A DNA stretch of 29,167 nucleotides from Eubacterium sp. CAG:252 (GTDB taxonomy: Bacteria; Bacillota; Clostridia; Lachnospirales; Lachnospiraceae), in assembly GCA_000436535.1 (NCBI GenBank), contig FR886282.1, forward strand, positions 1 to 29,167, written 5' to 3'. Under the pieces are notes generated by a model. The model had not been told where the DNA came from. It saw only the letters and a list, made by a program, of their open reading frames with translations, and did not search any database. A program made the translations under genes and the position numbers. Each line of letters starts with the position of its first letter. The stretch's first letter is position 1. Below, piece by piece: positions 1-7,981 of the stretch.

Positions 1-15
1 GCAATGAAAATGAAA

Positions 16-48
16 GGTCAATCGGTTATATGCTGATTGATCTTTTTT
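16..48 (+). terminator. Rho-independent terminator of an upstream unit
   Basis: GGTCAATC (16-23) pairs with GATTGATC (35-42) as an 8-bp stem with one G-T wobble and an 11-nt loop. Six T residues follow at once (43-48). It probably ends a transcript entering from the left of the window. Confidence 0.75.
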
Positions 49-75
49 ACATGAAGACAATATATAATATATACT
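46..75 (+). promoter_or_regulatory. Candidate sigma-A promoter for the NACHT gene
   Basis: TTTACA (46-51) and TATACT (70-75) are separated by 18 nt, close to the vegetative consensus. It is the best -35/-10 pair seen between the terminator at 16-48 and the gene at 181. In such AT-rich DNA chance matches are common, so this is tentative. If real, transcription would start near 82, just before the next hairpin. Confidence 0.35.
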
Positions 76-84
76 AGTATACAG

Positions 85-126
85 GCCATTTGAATCGTTA
101 GGGTTCGGGTGGCTTTGTGTTTTTTT
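85..126 (+). terminator. Terminator-like hairpin in the NACHT leader
   Basis: GCCATTTGAATC (85-96) pairs along its whole length with GGTTCGGGTGGC (102-113), using four G-T wobbles, around a 5-nt loop. A T-rich tail (114-126) containing seven consecutive T follows. It has the shape of an intrinsic terminator and lies 55 nt before the NACHT start codon. It is either a second terminator of the upstream unit or, if the promoter at 46-75 is used, a leader attenuator. The wobbles pair only in the plus-strand RNA, so the structure is directional. Confidence 0.6.
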
Positions 127-180
127 GATATAGTTTGTTAGTCTTAAGTTCACTGCAAAGATGAAGTAGAGAGGAAATAT

Positions 181-2985
181 ATGATGAACGAAACAATAAA
201 ATTGCTAGCAGGAGGTATAAGTGCCATTATTCCACCTGAATATATAGGGCAGAAGCTAATTGAAAGTGGAACAGGAATACTTTGGAAAAAATTAAAAAAA
301 CGGCTTGAAGGTGATAATAATGCAGTGGGAGCAGGCTTATATGATGCTATAGAGCATAGTGTGGAGGCGTATGCCAATACCCATACACATAATAAAGATG
401 ATATAGCAGTATGTTGTGAAAAGTTATATTTTGAATGGATGCAGAATAACAGTCTTAAAGATGATTCAATCAAAAAAGCATTATCCACGCTTAGTGTACA
501 GCCAATAGGAGAAGTTCAGGTCGAAACTTGGAAGAGTTTTCTGGAAAGGGAAATTTTAAAAAATGATGAACTTAGAAATTGGATAGAGCATAAAAGTATA
601 GAAAATATTAGTTCAAAGTTAGATTGTATTAGGCAGGAAATAAAAGAAATGCCAGCTTCATTAAAGAGATGTGAAATATTAGAGAATATGTATAATATAT
701 TCGAGGATGAAGAGTATAAGATTTATATTAAAAATATGCATGATGCATATAGAGAATCTGTAATGGGCGAAAGCTTTGGATTGAATAAAATATATACAGA
801 TTTACATGCCATTATATGCGATAACATAGAACATACAGAAAAAAAGGTTGAAAATATTGCAGAATATATATGTAAATGGCTGAAAGATAAGCAATACAGC
901 AATGATATATATATCAATAGTATGCTGCTTGTATATGGAGAGCCTGGCAGTGGTAAGTCTTCAGTGTTAAAGAAAGTAGTCGATGAATTAACCAATGGTG
1001 TCAAGGACAAAAAAACAATAGTTCTTTCAATTAATTTATTTGAAGTAACATTTGTTGATGCAAAGACAGCATTAGATGTTGTAAAACAATATATTAAGAA
1101 TGGGTATCCTTGGTTTTATGAAGCCGATAACAGATTAGACAGGATTCTTATATTAGACGGATTGGATGAAATAAAATATAAGGTTTATGAAAAGTCGCAG
1201 GAGTTGTTAAGAGAACTTGAAGGCGAAAAATGGAAGTTTGACTGTAAGGTGATAGTGAGTGGAAGAACGCAGGCAGTCAGAAAAGCAAAAGAAAATATAT
1301 ATAATTATATAGATGTAGAAATATTACCACTTTATATAGATGAGGATGAAAGAAAAAAATATATAAATAAAGTTGTTGATGAAAATAATTTATTAGAAAT
1401 AGACCTGCGGTTAGATTATTGGGACAAACTTCAGAAAGAATTTAATATTATTCAGAATATGCCTTTACAGAACAGCAGATTTGATGAGATCAGCAGACAG
1501 CCATTGCTATTATTTCTTATTATGTGGACGGCTAAGTATTCAAATATTGATTTGATGGAATTAAAGAATACAGCAGAACTGTATGACAAAATATTTGAAT
1601 GTATATATACAAGAGAATATAGTAGAAAAAAAGCCTATGGGTTAAAATATAAAGCTGAATATTCAGAGTATCAAAAAATGCTTGCTCATCTTGGTGGATG
1701 TGCATATAGGAATAACAGTAGAAGTGTATCAGCAAATACAATATATGAATATTGTACAGTCATGGATGATAAAAAATTATGTGAAAACTGGATTAAATTA
1801 CATCAAGATGATAATCCATCAAAGCTTGTATTGCTTTTTTTCTTAAGAGAGAATTATAAAAATGGTAATGCTAGTAAAGGTACAATAGATGAGCAGAATA
1901 CAGAGATAGAATTTATGCACAAGACATTCTATGAATATCTTGCAGCTATTGAGATAATACGCTTAATGTATGAATATACTAAATCGGATGATTATGATAA
2001 AAAATTAAAGCAAGTGTTTTATATGTTTAGCCAGAATAGAGTAGATGATGTAATAGCGGATTTTGTAAAGGAAATAATTCTGAATGAGAACCTGATGTTT
2101 GGAGATGAGGTAATAACATTAGCAAAATATGATAGCATATTAAGTGAAATAGTAAGTAGCGCATATAATGTGAATTATCCAGTGATGATAGGAACAGGTG
2201 ATCTATCACAATATATATATGTCAGGAATTATCAAAATTTAAAGAATATTGTGCTTACGTATGAAAAAAGTATATCAGAGCTAATAAAAGGAACAGCTGA
2301 TTTTATAAATATGAGTGAAAATAATATATATAAGCTGCAACTTGAAAATATGGAATGGAATGATGTTAATATTGCATCATGGGTGTTGGATTATTGTAAT
2401 ATGAGCGGAAGTCATATGGAAAATGCAATATTGAGTGGTGCCTCATTTACATATAGCAATATGCAAGATGCAATATTAATGATGGCAACGGCTGATAGAA
2501 CAGACTTTAGTAATGCAACATTAGATGGAACAGATTTTACTAATGCATATCTTGCAGTAGCCAATTTTTCAGATGTTGAAATGGAAGAAACTGTATTTGA
2601 TATAACGAATATTGAAGGCGGATATTTTAATGATTCAATACTTACTGATGTGAGTTTTGCAGGTGCAGATTTGACAGCTGCTAATTTTGACTATGCAACT
2701 TTAACGGGAGTTGACTTCAGAAGTGCTGATCTTACACGGGCAGATATGACAGGGGTTACAATAAATGATTGCAAATGGGAAGCCTGTATAATGGAAGATG
2801 CCATATTAGCAGATGTAGATATAAGTTCTTTTAATCTTGAAGATGAGGCAATAGTTAAAATGCTTGCACAAGCGGATTTGTCAGATGCGATATGGGATAA
2901 TGTTACGGAGGAACAGGAGAGAAGATTGTTTGAGGAGAAGGAGATATATGATAAGGGAATTAGAGTAGAAGGATATTCGGTCTGA
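181..2985 (+). CDS. NACHT-family STAND NTPase with C-terminal pentapeptide repeats
   Basis: Large cytoplasmic P-loop NTPase of 934 aa. A helical N-terminal region of about 240 residues has no effector domain that I recognise. The NTPase follows: Walker A GEPGSGKS at residues 253-260 and Walker B with the NACHT-type acidic extension, ILILDGLDE, at 322-330. A helical middle part runs to about residue 720. From about 725 to 910 there are tandem pentapeptide repeats (A-N/D-L/F-x-x spacing, such as 'ADLTAANFDYATLTGVDF'), expected to form a right-handed beta helix. Start: ATG 181 behind GAGGAA (171-176); ATG 184 is equally possible. Bacterial NACHT proteins are known anti-phage NTPases that oligomerise on sensing infection, so defence is the likely role. 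The pentapeptide part would occupy the usual sensor position; that is inference. The next gene is another defence-like protein 158 nt downstream. Confidence 0.85.
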   Translation: MMNETIKLLAGGISAIIPPEYIGQKLIESGTGILWKKLKKRLEGDNNAVGAGLYDAIEHSVEAYANTHTHNKDDIAVCCEKLYFEWMQNNSLKDDSIKKALSTLSVQPIGEVQVETWKSFLEREILKNDELRNWIEHKSIENISSKLDCIRQEIKEMPASLKRCEILENMYNIFEDEEYKIYIKNMHDAYRESVMGESFGLNKIYTDLHAIICDNIEHTEKKVENIAEYICKWLKDKQYSNDIYINSMLLVYGEPGSGKSSVLKKVVDELTNGVKDKKTIVLSINLFEVTFVDAKTALDVVKQYIKNGYPWFYEADNRLDRILILDGLDEIKYKVYEKSQELLRELEGEKWKFDCKVIVSGRTQAVRKAKENIYNYIDVEILPLYIDEDERKKYINKVVDENNLLEIDLRLDYWDKLQKEFNIIQNMPLQNSRFDEISRQPLLLFLIMWTAKYSNIDLMELKNTAELYDKIFECIYTREYSRKKAYGLKYKAEYSEYQKMLAHLGGCAYRNNSRSVSANTIYEYCTVMDDKKLCENWIKLHQDDNPSKLVLLFFLRENYKNGNASKGTIDEQNTEIEFMHKTFYEYLAAIEIIRLMYEYTKSDDYDKKLKQVFYMFSQNRVDDVIADFVKEIILNENLMFGDEVITLAKYDSILSEIVSSAYNVNYPVMIGTGDLSQYIYVRNYQNLKNIVLTYEKSISELIKGTADFINMSENNIYKLQLENMEWNDVNIASWVLDYCNMSGSHMENAILSGASFTYSNMQDAILMMATADRTDFSNATLDGTDFTNAYLAVANFSDVEMEETVFDITNIEGGYFNDSILTDVSFAGADLTAANFDYATLTGVDFRSADLTRADMTGVTINDCKWEACIMEDAILADVDISSFNLEDEAIVKMLAQADLSDAIWDNVTEEQERRLFEEKEIYDKGIRVEGYSV

Positions 2986-2999
2986 TGGTTGCTTTTTGG

Positions 3000-3052
3000 C
3001 TTTCGGTTACAATTTTAAAATGATTTATATCACAAACCGAGAGGAGCTTTTT
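3000..3052 (+). terminator. Possible terminator after the NACHT gene
   Basis: CTTTCGGTT (3000-3008) can pair with AACCGAGAG (3035-3043), 9 bp with one G-T wobble, across a 26-nt AT-rich loop. Five T follow at 3048-3052. The loop is long for a good terminator, so read-through into the next gene is plausible. Confidence 0.4.
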
Positions 3053-3083
3053 GATTTTAGTGATAAAAATGCTGTATTTATGC

Positions 3084-3107
3084 GGCTTTTGGCGTTTCGC
3101 AAAAGCC
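3084..3107 (+). other. Leader hairpin upstream of the DUF4062-like/TPR gene
   Basis: GGCTTTTG (3084-3091) and CAAAAGCC (3100-3107) form a perfect 8-bp stem, with a further short C-G/G-C pairing inside. There is no T-tract, so it is not a terminator. It sits 36 nt before the start codon in the presumed 5' leader. Its role is unknown; mRNA stability or control of translation are options. Confidence 0.4.
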
Positions 3108-3143
3108 TAAATATATACCAAATTTTATAAGGAGAATGAACGT

Positions 3144-5219
3144 ATGAAAAAAATAACCATTTTTTTGGCATCATCTGTATTAGAGTTTAGAGCAGAACGT
3201 AAAGAATTGGGAGATTTTATACGTTCGTTGAATAACATATATATAGAAAAGGGAATTTATTATGAATTTATTGTTAGTGAAGATGTTAGTAATGCTGTAG
3301 ATAAAAAGCGTAAACAAGAACAATATAATAAGATAATAGAACAATGTGATTATTTTTATATACTTATAGGTAGTACGATTGGTCGATATACAATGGAGGA
3401 ATTTAAAATTGCTTTAAGAAATTTTAAATTGCACGGATATCCTAAAATATATACATATTTTATTAATAGTGAAAAGATCTCAATTGCTGGCGAAGCTATT
3501 GTTAGTGATTTTAAAAAAGAATTAGAACAGAATATTGGACATTACTATAATGTATATAAGAATATTGATTCAATAAAGTTAAATTTGTTGGTTGAATTAT
3601 TAAGAGATTCTTTTGTATATAATGTAGAGCAAGATAAGAGTGAACTTAAAAGTGGCGATATTTTATTTAAGAATAATTTATATGGGATTACAGATAAACA
3701 TAAAAAAATAATGAATGATGAACTGTCATTTATAGAAGAAAAAGCTATACAAGAATTGGAAAAGGAAAATGTCAAAGGTGCATTAGATATTTTGCGTGGT
3801 TCTAAAAGAAAAAATAAAATTAGGAACATCATTGAATCAATTGAAAATGAAAAAAAAGATATTTCACAATATATATCGGAAAAATATTTATTGATTAGTA
3901 TGCTTTGTAATTCAGAAATGGATGAAAATGTAATGAATGAAATTATAGAAATATATAATGAATTATTAACTTTATCCATAAAATATAGTGTATCTTATAA
4001 TATAATATATGAATATGCAGCATTTTTATTCGAATATAAGCATTATCAAGAAGGTTTGCGTTGTTTAAAAGAATTATTGAAAATTGAAGAAAATAGTAAA
4101 TCATGTAACGAATATGAAAAAGGTATTACATGGAATCTTTTTGGATTGTTATATTGGGGGGATAAACAATATTATGAATCAAAAAAATGTTATGAAAAAA
4201 GCTTATCATATTTAAAAAATACACTTAATGGTAATTGCAATAGAATATTTTATTGGTATTGTTATAACAATTATGCTATATTATTAGATGATATGAACTT
4301 AAAGAAGGAAGCTATTGAGATTTATAAAAAAATTTGTGAAGAATTCGAAGAAGAATTAATAATTATAAATCAAAATAAAAAAATTTATATAACAATTATT
4401 CATAATTATGCTTGTTTGTTAATTGAAAACAATAGAATAATAGAAGCAAAAGATTTATTAGAGAAAGTATTAATGATTATTTCTACGTATGACGATAAAA
4501 AATTGAAAGTAGTAGTTTATAACAGTATTTCAATTTTATATAAAAATTTAAAAAATAAAGAAAAATCACTCATATATTTTCAAAAAGCTATTCAATTATG
4601 TGAAGAATTATGTGATAGTAATTTTTGCTTAAACGCAGAAGATCTTTCAATTATTTATAATAATTATGCAATAAGTATTATAGATATAGATTTTGATGAA
4701 GCAAAAATATATTTTAAGAAATCAGTTTATTTGTTAGAATTGTTATCATATAATCTTAGTGATAATTATAGTGAAAAAATTGCAAGAGAATTATTTAATT
4801 ATGCAAGTTCATTACAAATATATGGTGAGAAAGAAGATGCAGTTGATATATATAAGAGAGCGTTAAGTATTTATTTAAATTTAATTAAAAAAGGGAATGA
4901 TATATATAAAATAAGATATGCTGAATTGTGTATCTGGTTGGCAGTGTTATTAGAGGACTTGAATGATTGCTTTGGAGCTAAAGAGTTTTATTTTAAAGCA
5001 TATGAAATGTATAATAAATTGTCATATAATAAATTGAAGACCTATGAAATTGATTATGCAATATTATGTATGAAAATGGGATTGTTTATGTATGAAAAAG
5101 ATGCTAGTTTATTAGCAGTAAAAAAAATTCTTAATGATGCGCAGAGGATATTTATTAATTATTCGGATTATGAAGAATATAGTGTATTTATTAAGACAAT
5201 ATTAAAATATATTGATTAA
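3144..5219 (+). CDS. DUF4062/TIR-like domain protein with TPR-type repeats
   Basis: 691 aa. The first ~110 residues have the layout of DUF4062-like domains in the broad TIR/nucleoside-deoxyribosyltransferase-like fold group: 'TIFLASSVLEFRAERKEL', a later 'CDYFYILIGSTIGRYT' strand-loop and 'MEEFKIAL'. After a charged helical linker, residues ~260-690 are helix-turn-helix pairs typical of TPR (for example 'NLFGLLYWGDKQYYESKKCY' and 'NNYAILLDDMNLKKEAIEIY'). No NTPase motif and no membrane segment are seen. Start ATG 3144 follows AAGGAG (3130-3135). The gene is extremely A/T-rich, more than the NACHT gene before it. The domain order (possible nucleotide-acting head plus repeat sensor) and the NACHT neighbour suggest a defence role, which is inference; the family has no firmly established enzymatic activity that I can name. 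Confidence 0.7.
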   Translation: MKKITIFLASSVLEFRAERKELGDFIRSLNNIYIEKGIYYEFIVSEDVSNAVDKKRKQEQYNKIIEQCDYFYILIGSTIGRYTMEEFKIALRNFKLHGYPKIYTYFINSEKISIAGEAIVSDFKKELEQNIGHYYNVYKNIDSIKLNLLVELLRDSFVYNVEQDKSELKSGDILFKNNLYGITDKHKKIMNDELSFIEEKAIQELEKENVKGALDILRGSKRKNKIRNIIESIENEKKDISQYISEKYLLISMLCNSEMDENVMNEIIEIYNELLTLSIKYSVSYNIIYEYAAFLFEYKHYQEGLRCLKELLKIEENSKSCNEYEKGITWNLFGLLYWGDKQYYESKKCYEKSLSYLKNTLNGNCNRIFYWYCYNNYAILLDDMNLKKEAIEIYKKICEEFEEELIIINQNKKIYITIIHNYACLLIENNRIIEAKDLLEKVLMIISTYDDKKLKVVVYNSISILYKNLKNKEKSLIYFQKAIQLCEELCDSNFCLNAEDLSIIYNNYAISIIDIDFDEAKIYFKKSVYLLELLSYNLSDNYSEKIARELFNYASSLQIYGEKEDAVDIYKRALSIYLNLIKKGNDIYKIRYAELCIWLAVLLEDLNDCFGAKEFYFKAYEMYNKLSYNKLKTYEIDYAILCMKMGLFMYEKDASLLAVKKILNDAQRIFINYSDYEEYSVFIKTILKYID

Positions 5220-5220
5220 T

Positions 5221-5235
5221 CCTAAATTATTCACG
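5221..5235 (+). repeat. IS1380 left terminal inverted repeat
   Basis: CCTAAATTATTCACG here matches the reverse complement of 6861-6875 (CCCAAATTATTCACG) at 14 of 15 positions. Confidence 0.88.
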
Positions 5236-5386
5236 GCATTGCCGTGAAAGTGGCTGAAAGCCACATGGTTTCTGTATCTTAACTGAGTATTGCTTTTTGC
5301 TTATTAAGTGAATGAAAAAAGAGCATCTATTTGTGGCAAAATTAAGGTGACAAATCAAAATAAATACCAGCACAAAGGAGCTCTTT

Positions 5387-6709
5387 ATGAGTATTGTAAA
5401 CACCTTAGTTTTAGAAAGCAATAGCCAGATTGAAATAAATTTCGATGGAGGTGATTTATCCTCCGATGCAGGCTTATTTCTTATCAAAGAATTTGTAAGT
5501 AAAATGGGCATTGACAGACTTTTTAAGTCATTCTATTAAGACCAATCATTCTGCATCATTTAGATATCACACTGACAAGGATAATCTCCTTCAGATGATA
5601 TATATGATCATTGTTAGTTACTTTGAAGAAGATGCTTCAGATGAACTTACCAATAATCATGTGTTTAAAGTCGTGCTGGACAAAGAGGCTTTGGCATCAT
5701 AGCCAACTATTTCAAGATTTCATAATCGTCTGGATGAAGATTACTTAAATCAGTTCCTTTCGATAAGCTGAATTCTTAGAAAGAAAATCTACAGAATTAA
5801 GCTGCCTGAGTCTGTCATACTGGATTTAGATTTAACACTTCTTGATGCTTATGGCAAACAGGAAGGAAGAGCATTTAACTTTTATTATCAAAGCAACGGA
5901 ACACACACTTGTCTGCTATGACGGAATAACAGGTGATTTAATTAAAATCCAGTTAAGAGACGGAACCAGGTATTCATGTACCGGTGTGGTTGATTTTCTT
6001 CAACCTATCCTGGATGAATATCTGTCTGATGATACATTCATCAATCTATTGCTTCGTGGTGGCAGCGGGTTCGCTACACCAGAACTTTACCATCAATGTT
6101 AAGAAAACGGAATACGATACGTTATTAGACTTAGGGAAAATAACAATCTCCGTGAAAAAGCTGCATATCTGGTTGGTGAGCTTGACGATACCACCAGAGA
6201 AAAAAGTTGATTATGCTGTAGTTTATGGTGAATTCATGTATCAGGCAGCATCTTGGCCTTATGAAAGACGTGTTGTCTGTAAGGTAGAGAAACCTGAAAA
6301 GCAGATGACTTACCTATACACATTTATTGTCACAAACATGGATTTATTTCCAGAATACCTCATCAGGTTTTATTGCAAAAGAGGTCTGATGGAGAACTTC
6401 ATCAAAGAAAGCAAATCCGGTTTTGACTTTGCTTCTGTAAGCAGTCATACAAGAATAGTAAATGCCAACAGACTTCAAATACATGCACTTGCTTATAACA
6501 TATTTAATTGGTTTAAACGATTGGCGCTATCAGTAAATATGTGTAAACAACGCATCGATACCGTCCATTTAAAGCTGCTGAAGATTGATGCAAAAGCAAT
6601 ACATTCAGCATGATATATAACATTCAAGCTGTGTAGCAGCTGCCCTTATAAGGATGAGTTCTAGGAGACTCTATATAATATCAGCAAACTGCAGGTGCAG
6701 CTGGAATAG
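5387..6709 (+). pseudogene. IS1380-family transposase, multiply disrupted
   Basis: The reading starts at ATG 5387 behind AAAGGAG, with 'MSIVNTLVLESNSQIEINFD', the usual N-terminus of IS1380 transposases. It breaks at a TAA near 5540. Recognisable pieces continue in other frames: 'SFRYHTDKDNLLQMIYM', 'SVILDLDLTLLDAYGKQEG' (the conserved DxD-like strand), 'YDGITGDLIKIQLRDGTRYS', then 'YAVVYGEFMY' and 'ENFIKESKSGFDFASVSSHT' up to 'AKAIHSA'. The tail continues in frame through a TGA to TAG at 6707-6709. I count at least two frameshifts and four in-frame stops, so no active transposase can be made. The order of the pieces is that of one full-length ancestral gene of about 440 codons. Confidence 0.9.
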
Positions 6710-6860
6710 CAACTGTTAACGAACCTTGACAGCTAGATAATCACTTAAAATCTTGCCACCATAGGGAGTTTATGCCTTTTTTCGGTCAAAAGAGATTAGT
6801 TCAAGCTTCATGGATCAAATTTAAAGGTTCAAGATGCAGTTTTTAATTTAGATACTGCTT

Positions 6861-6875
6861 CGTGAATAATTTGGG
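6861..6875 (-). repeat. IS1380 right terminal inverted repeat
   Basis: CGTGAATAATTTGGG is the inverted copy of the left end at 5221-5235, with one mismatch. It closes the element about 150 bp after the transposase stop. Confidence 0.88.
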
Positions 6876-7454
6876 TTATTGCATCAACAACGCATAGAAA
6901 TACAAGTTGAGCTTGCAATGAATTTGGTATCAATTTCAAAGCAATACGGACAGCTGTATTCATAAATCTGGAATAATCGACCTTCAAATGGGAACAAGCA
7001 TAATGAAATGCATTTAGTTAGATCTCTGTTATTCTAGATAAAAAATGCTGATACAGAAATTGGATTGGATGGGAGTATTCTAATGTCAGTATGGATAGTA
7101 TAAACATAAACAGGGTATCGGTTGTTGGAATAGAAAAAGTTTCAAAATAAATCAAAAAAAAAATTTATTAAGTCTACTAATTAGTGTTTTATCATTGTAT
7201 AATGTTTTTGCCTTATAGAGTCACTTTTCTTTGTAATGTTTTGCCAGACCCATTATACATCAGAAAGCCCTGTACGATATTTTTATGAAAAAGTCAGAAA
7301 TGGAATTTAGCATTACATTCTAGATAGATATATGAAAGATATATAATGTAAGGTGTGAAGTATTTTATATTTAGGTCGATATAATATATAAGAGATTAAG
7401 GATGAATCTTTATTGTGCATGGATGCAACATAGAGTATATATGTTTAGACATTT
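6876..7454. other. Gene-free stretch between two IS relics
   Basis: About 580 bp with no open frame of useful length. There are stops in all frames, a 10-base A run near 7155 and no convincing promoter or RNA gene. The stretch 7243-7323 reads on the plus strand as 26 protein-like codons (including 'HQKALYDIFMKKSEMEF') before a TAG. A frame-shifted continuation 'LDRYMKDI' lies just after. This may be a scrap of a decayed gene, but I cannot name the family. Confidence 0.5.
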
Positions 7455-7487
7455 GCCATCCGGACAATTATGTTTGGATGGCTTTTT
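7455..7487 (+). terminator. Strong terminator-like hairpin, probably the IS200 left-end hairpin
   Basis: GCCATCCGGACA (7455-7466) pairs over its full length with TGTTTGGATGGC (7471-7482), with two G-T wobbles and a 4-nt loop. Five T follow directly. It stands 97 bp upstream of the IS200-type tnpA relic. IS200 elements are known to carry a terminator-like structure near the left end that stops outside transcripts, so this is probably that element. It would also shield the cluster starting at 7982 from upstream read-through. Confidence 0.7.
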
Positions 7488-7551
7488 AATTATTTTTATG
7501 ATTTGATAATAGATTTTAATTAGATAATAACATAAAATGTGATTTAGATAG

Positions 7552-7909
7552 ATAATAAGGGTATGTTTCATAACTGATACTAGCTGGAAATATCAACACA
7601 ATATAGTATTTATTCCGAATTATAAAAAAGTATTATATGATAAACTAAGGTATGATAAAAGGGAAATATAGGTATATCTGTAAATGTATATATGTACAGA
7701 TAAAAACAGATGAAGAGTGTATAAATTATATATATTTAGGAGTTTTAATGTCAACAAAACATAATATATCAAGTCTTTGAGGATGTTAAAAATATATTAT
7801 TGATATATGCTAGACACCCAGAATTAAAAAGCAAATCAGATAAATTATTCTAGACTAGAGGATACTATAATGTTATAGAAAAATAGAGATATGGCTCTTT
7901 TAAGGGATA
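7552..7909 (+). pseudogene. Decayed IS200/IS605-family TnpA (HUH transposase)
   Basis: The frame from 7552 gives 'TDTSWKYQHNIVFIPNYKKV', matching the conserved TnpA start (SW-x-CQYHIVF-x-PKYR). It ends at TAG 7669-7671. Shifted by one base, the translation from about 7670 runs colinearly through the part that should hold the HUH motif. There 'NYIYL' stands where DHIHM is expected, so both catalytic histidines are lost. It then reads 'MSTKHNISS', equivalent to IPPKYSVSS. After another shift, 'HPELKSKSDKLF*TRGYY' corresponds to the HANLKYKFGNRHFWARGYYV block. 'YGSFKG' near 7892 looks like the C-terminal end after a small deletion. The catalytic tyrosine helix is missing. A 5-bp hairpin at 7922-7932 (CACTT-T-AAGTG) may be the right-end structure. 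Confidence 0.75.
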
Positions 7910-7981
7910 ATAGTGAATTTTCACTTTAAGTGGTGGTTGCTAATCTGTTTGATATACATCCATTATTAAGGAGAAGAGAAT

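Larger units (their letters stand above)
5221..6875 (+). mobile_element. Degenerate IS1380-family insertion sequence
   Basis: Bounded by 15-bp terminal inverted repeats with one mismatch and filled by a broken IS1380-type transposase gene. The 1.65-kb length fits the family. Flanking bases are TTAAT on the left and TTATT on the right, so a direct duplication is no longer exact. Just inside the left end are two adjacent perfect hairpins: TTCACGGCATTGCCGTGAA (5230-5248) and GTGGCTGAAAGCCAC (5250-5264). They could block transcription entering the element. An inverted pair AAAGAGC (5318-5324) / GCTCTTT (5380-5386) brackets the transposase ribosome binding site. The left end begins one base after the stop of the upstream gene, leaving that gene intact. 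Confidence 0.88.

Noticed and set aside
150..488. Minus-strand open frame under the start of the NACHT gene, and similar ones at 723-1010, 1532-1741, 2027-2209 and 3545-3979
   Set aside because: They lie opposite strong coding sequence with clear motifs, have no ribosome binding sites or family signatures, and show the Ser/Leu/Ile-rich composition of antisense to A/T-rich genes.
5227..5511. Minus-strand open frame across the IS1380 left end
   Set aside because: It runs through the terminal inverted repeat and hairpins and is antisense to the transposase start; no protein-like features.
5842..6613. Two overlapping plus-strand open frames as separate small genes
   Set aside because: Both are pieces of one disrupted IS1380 transposase whose motifs continue from frame to frame.
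5216..6880. Target-site duplication flanking the IS1380 element
   Set aside because: Left TTAAT and right TTATT are similar but not identical, and both are trivial in this A/T-rich DNA, so I do not annotate a duplication.
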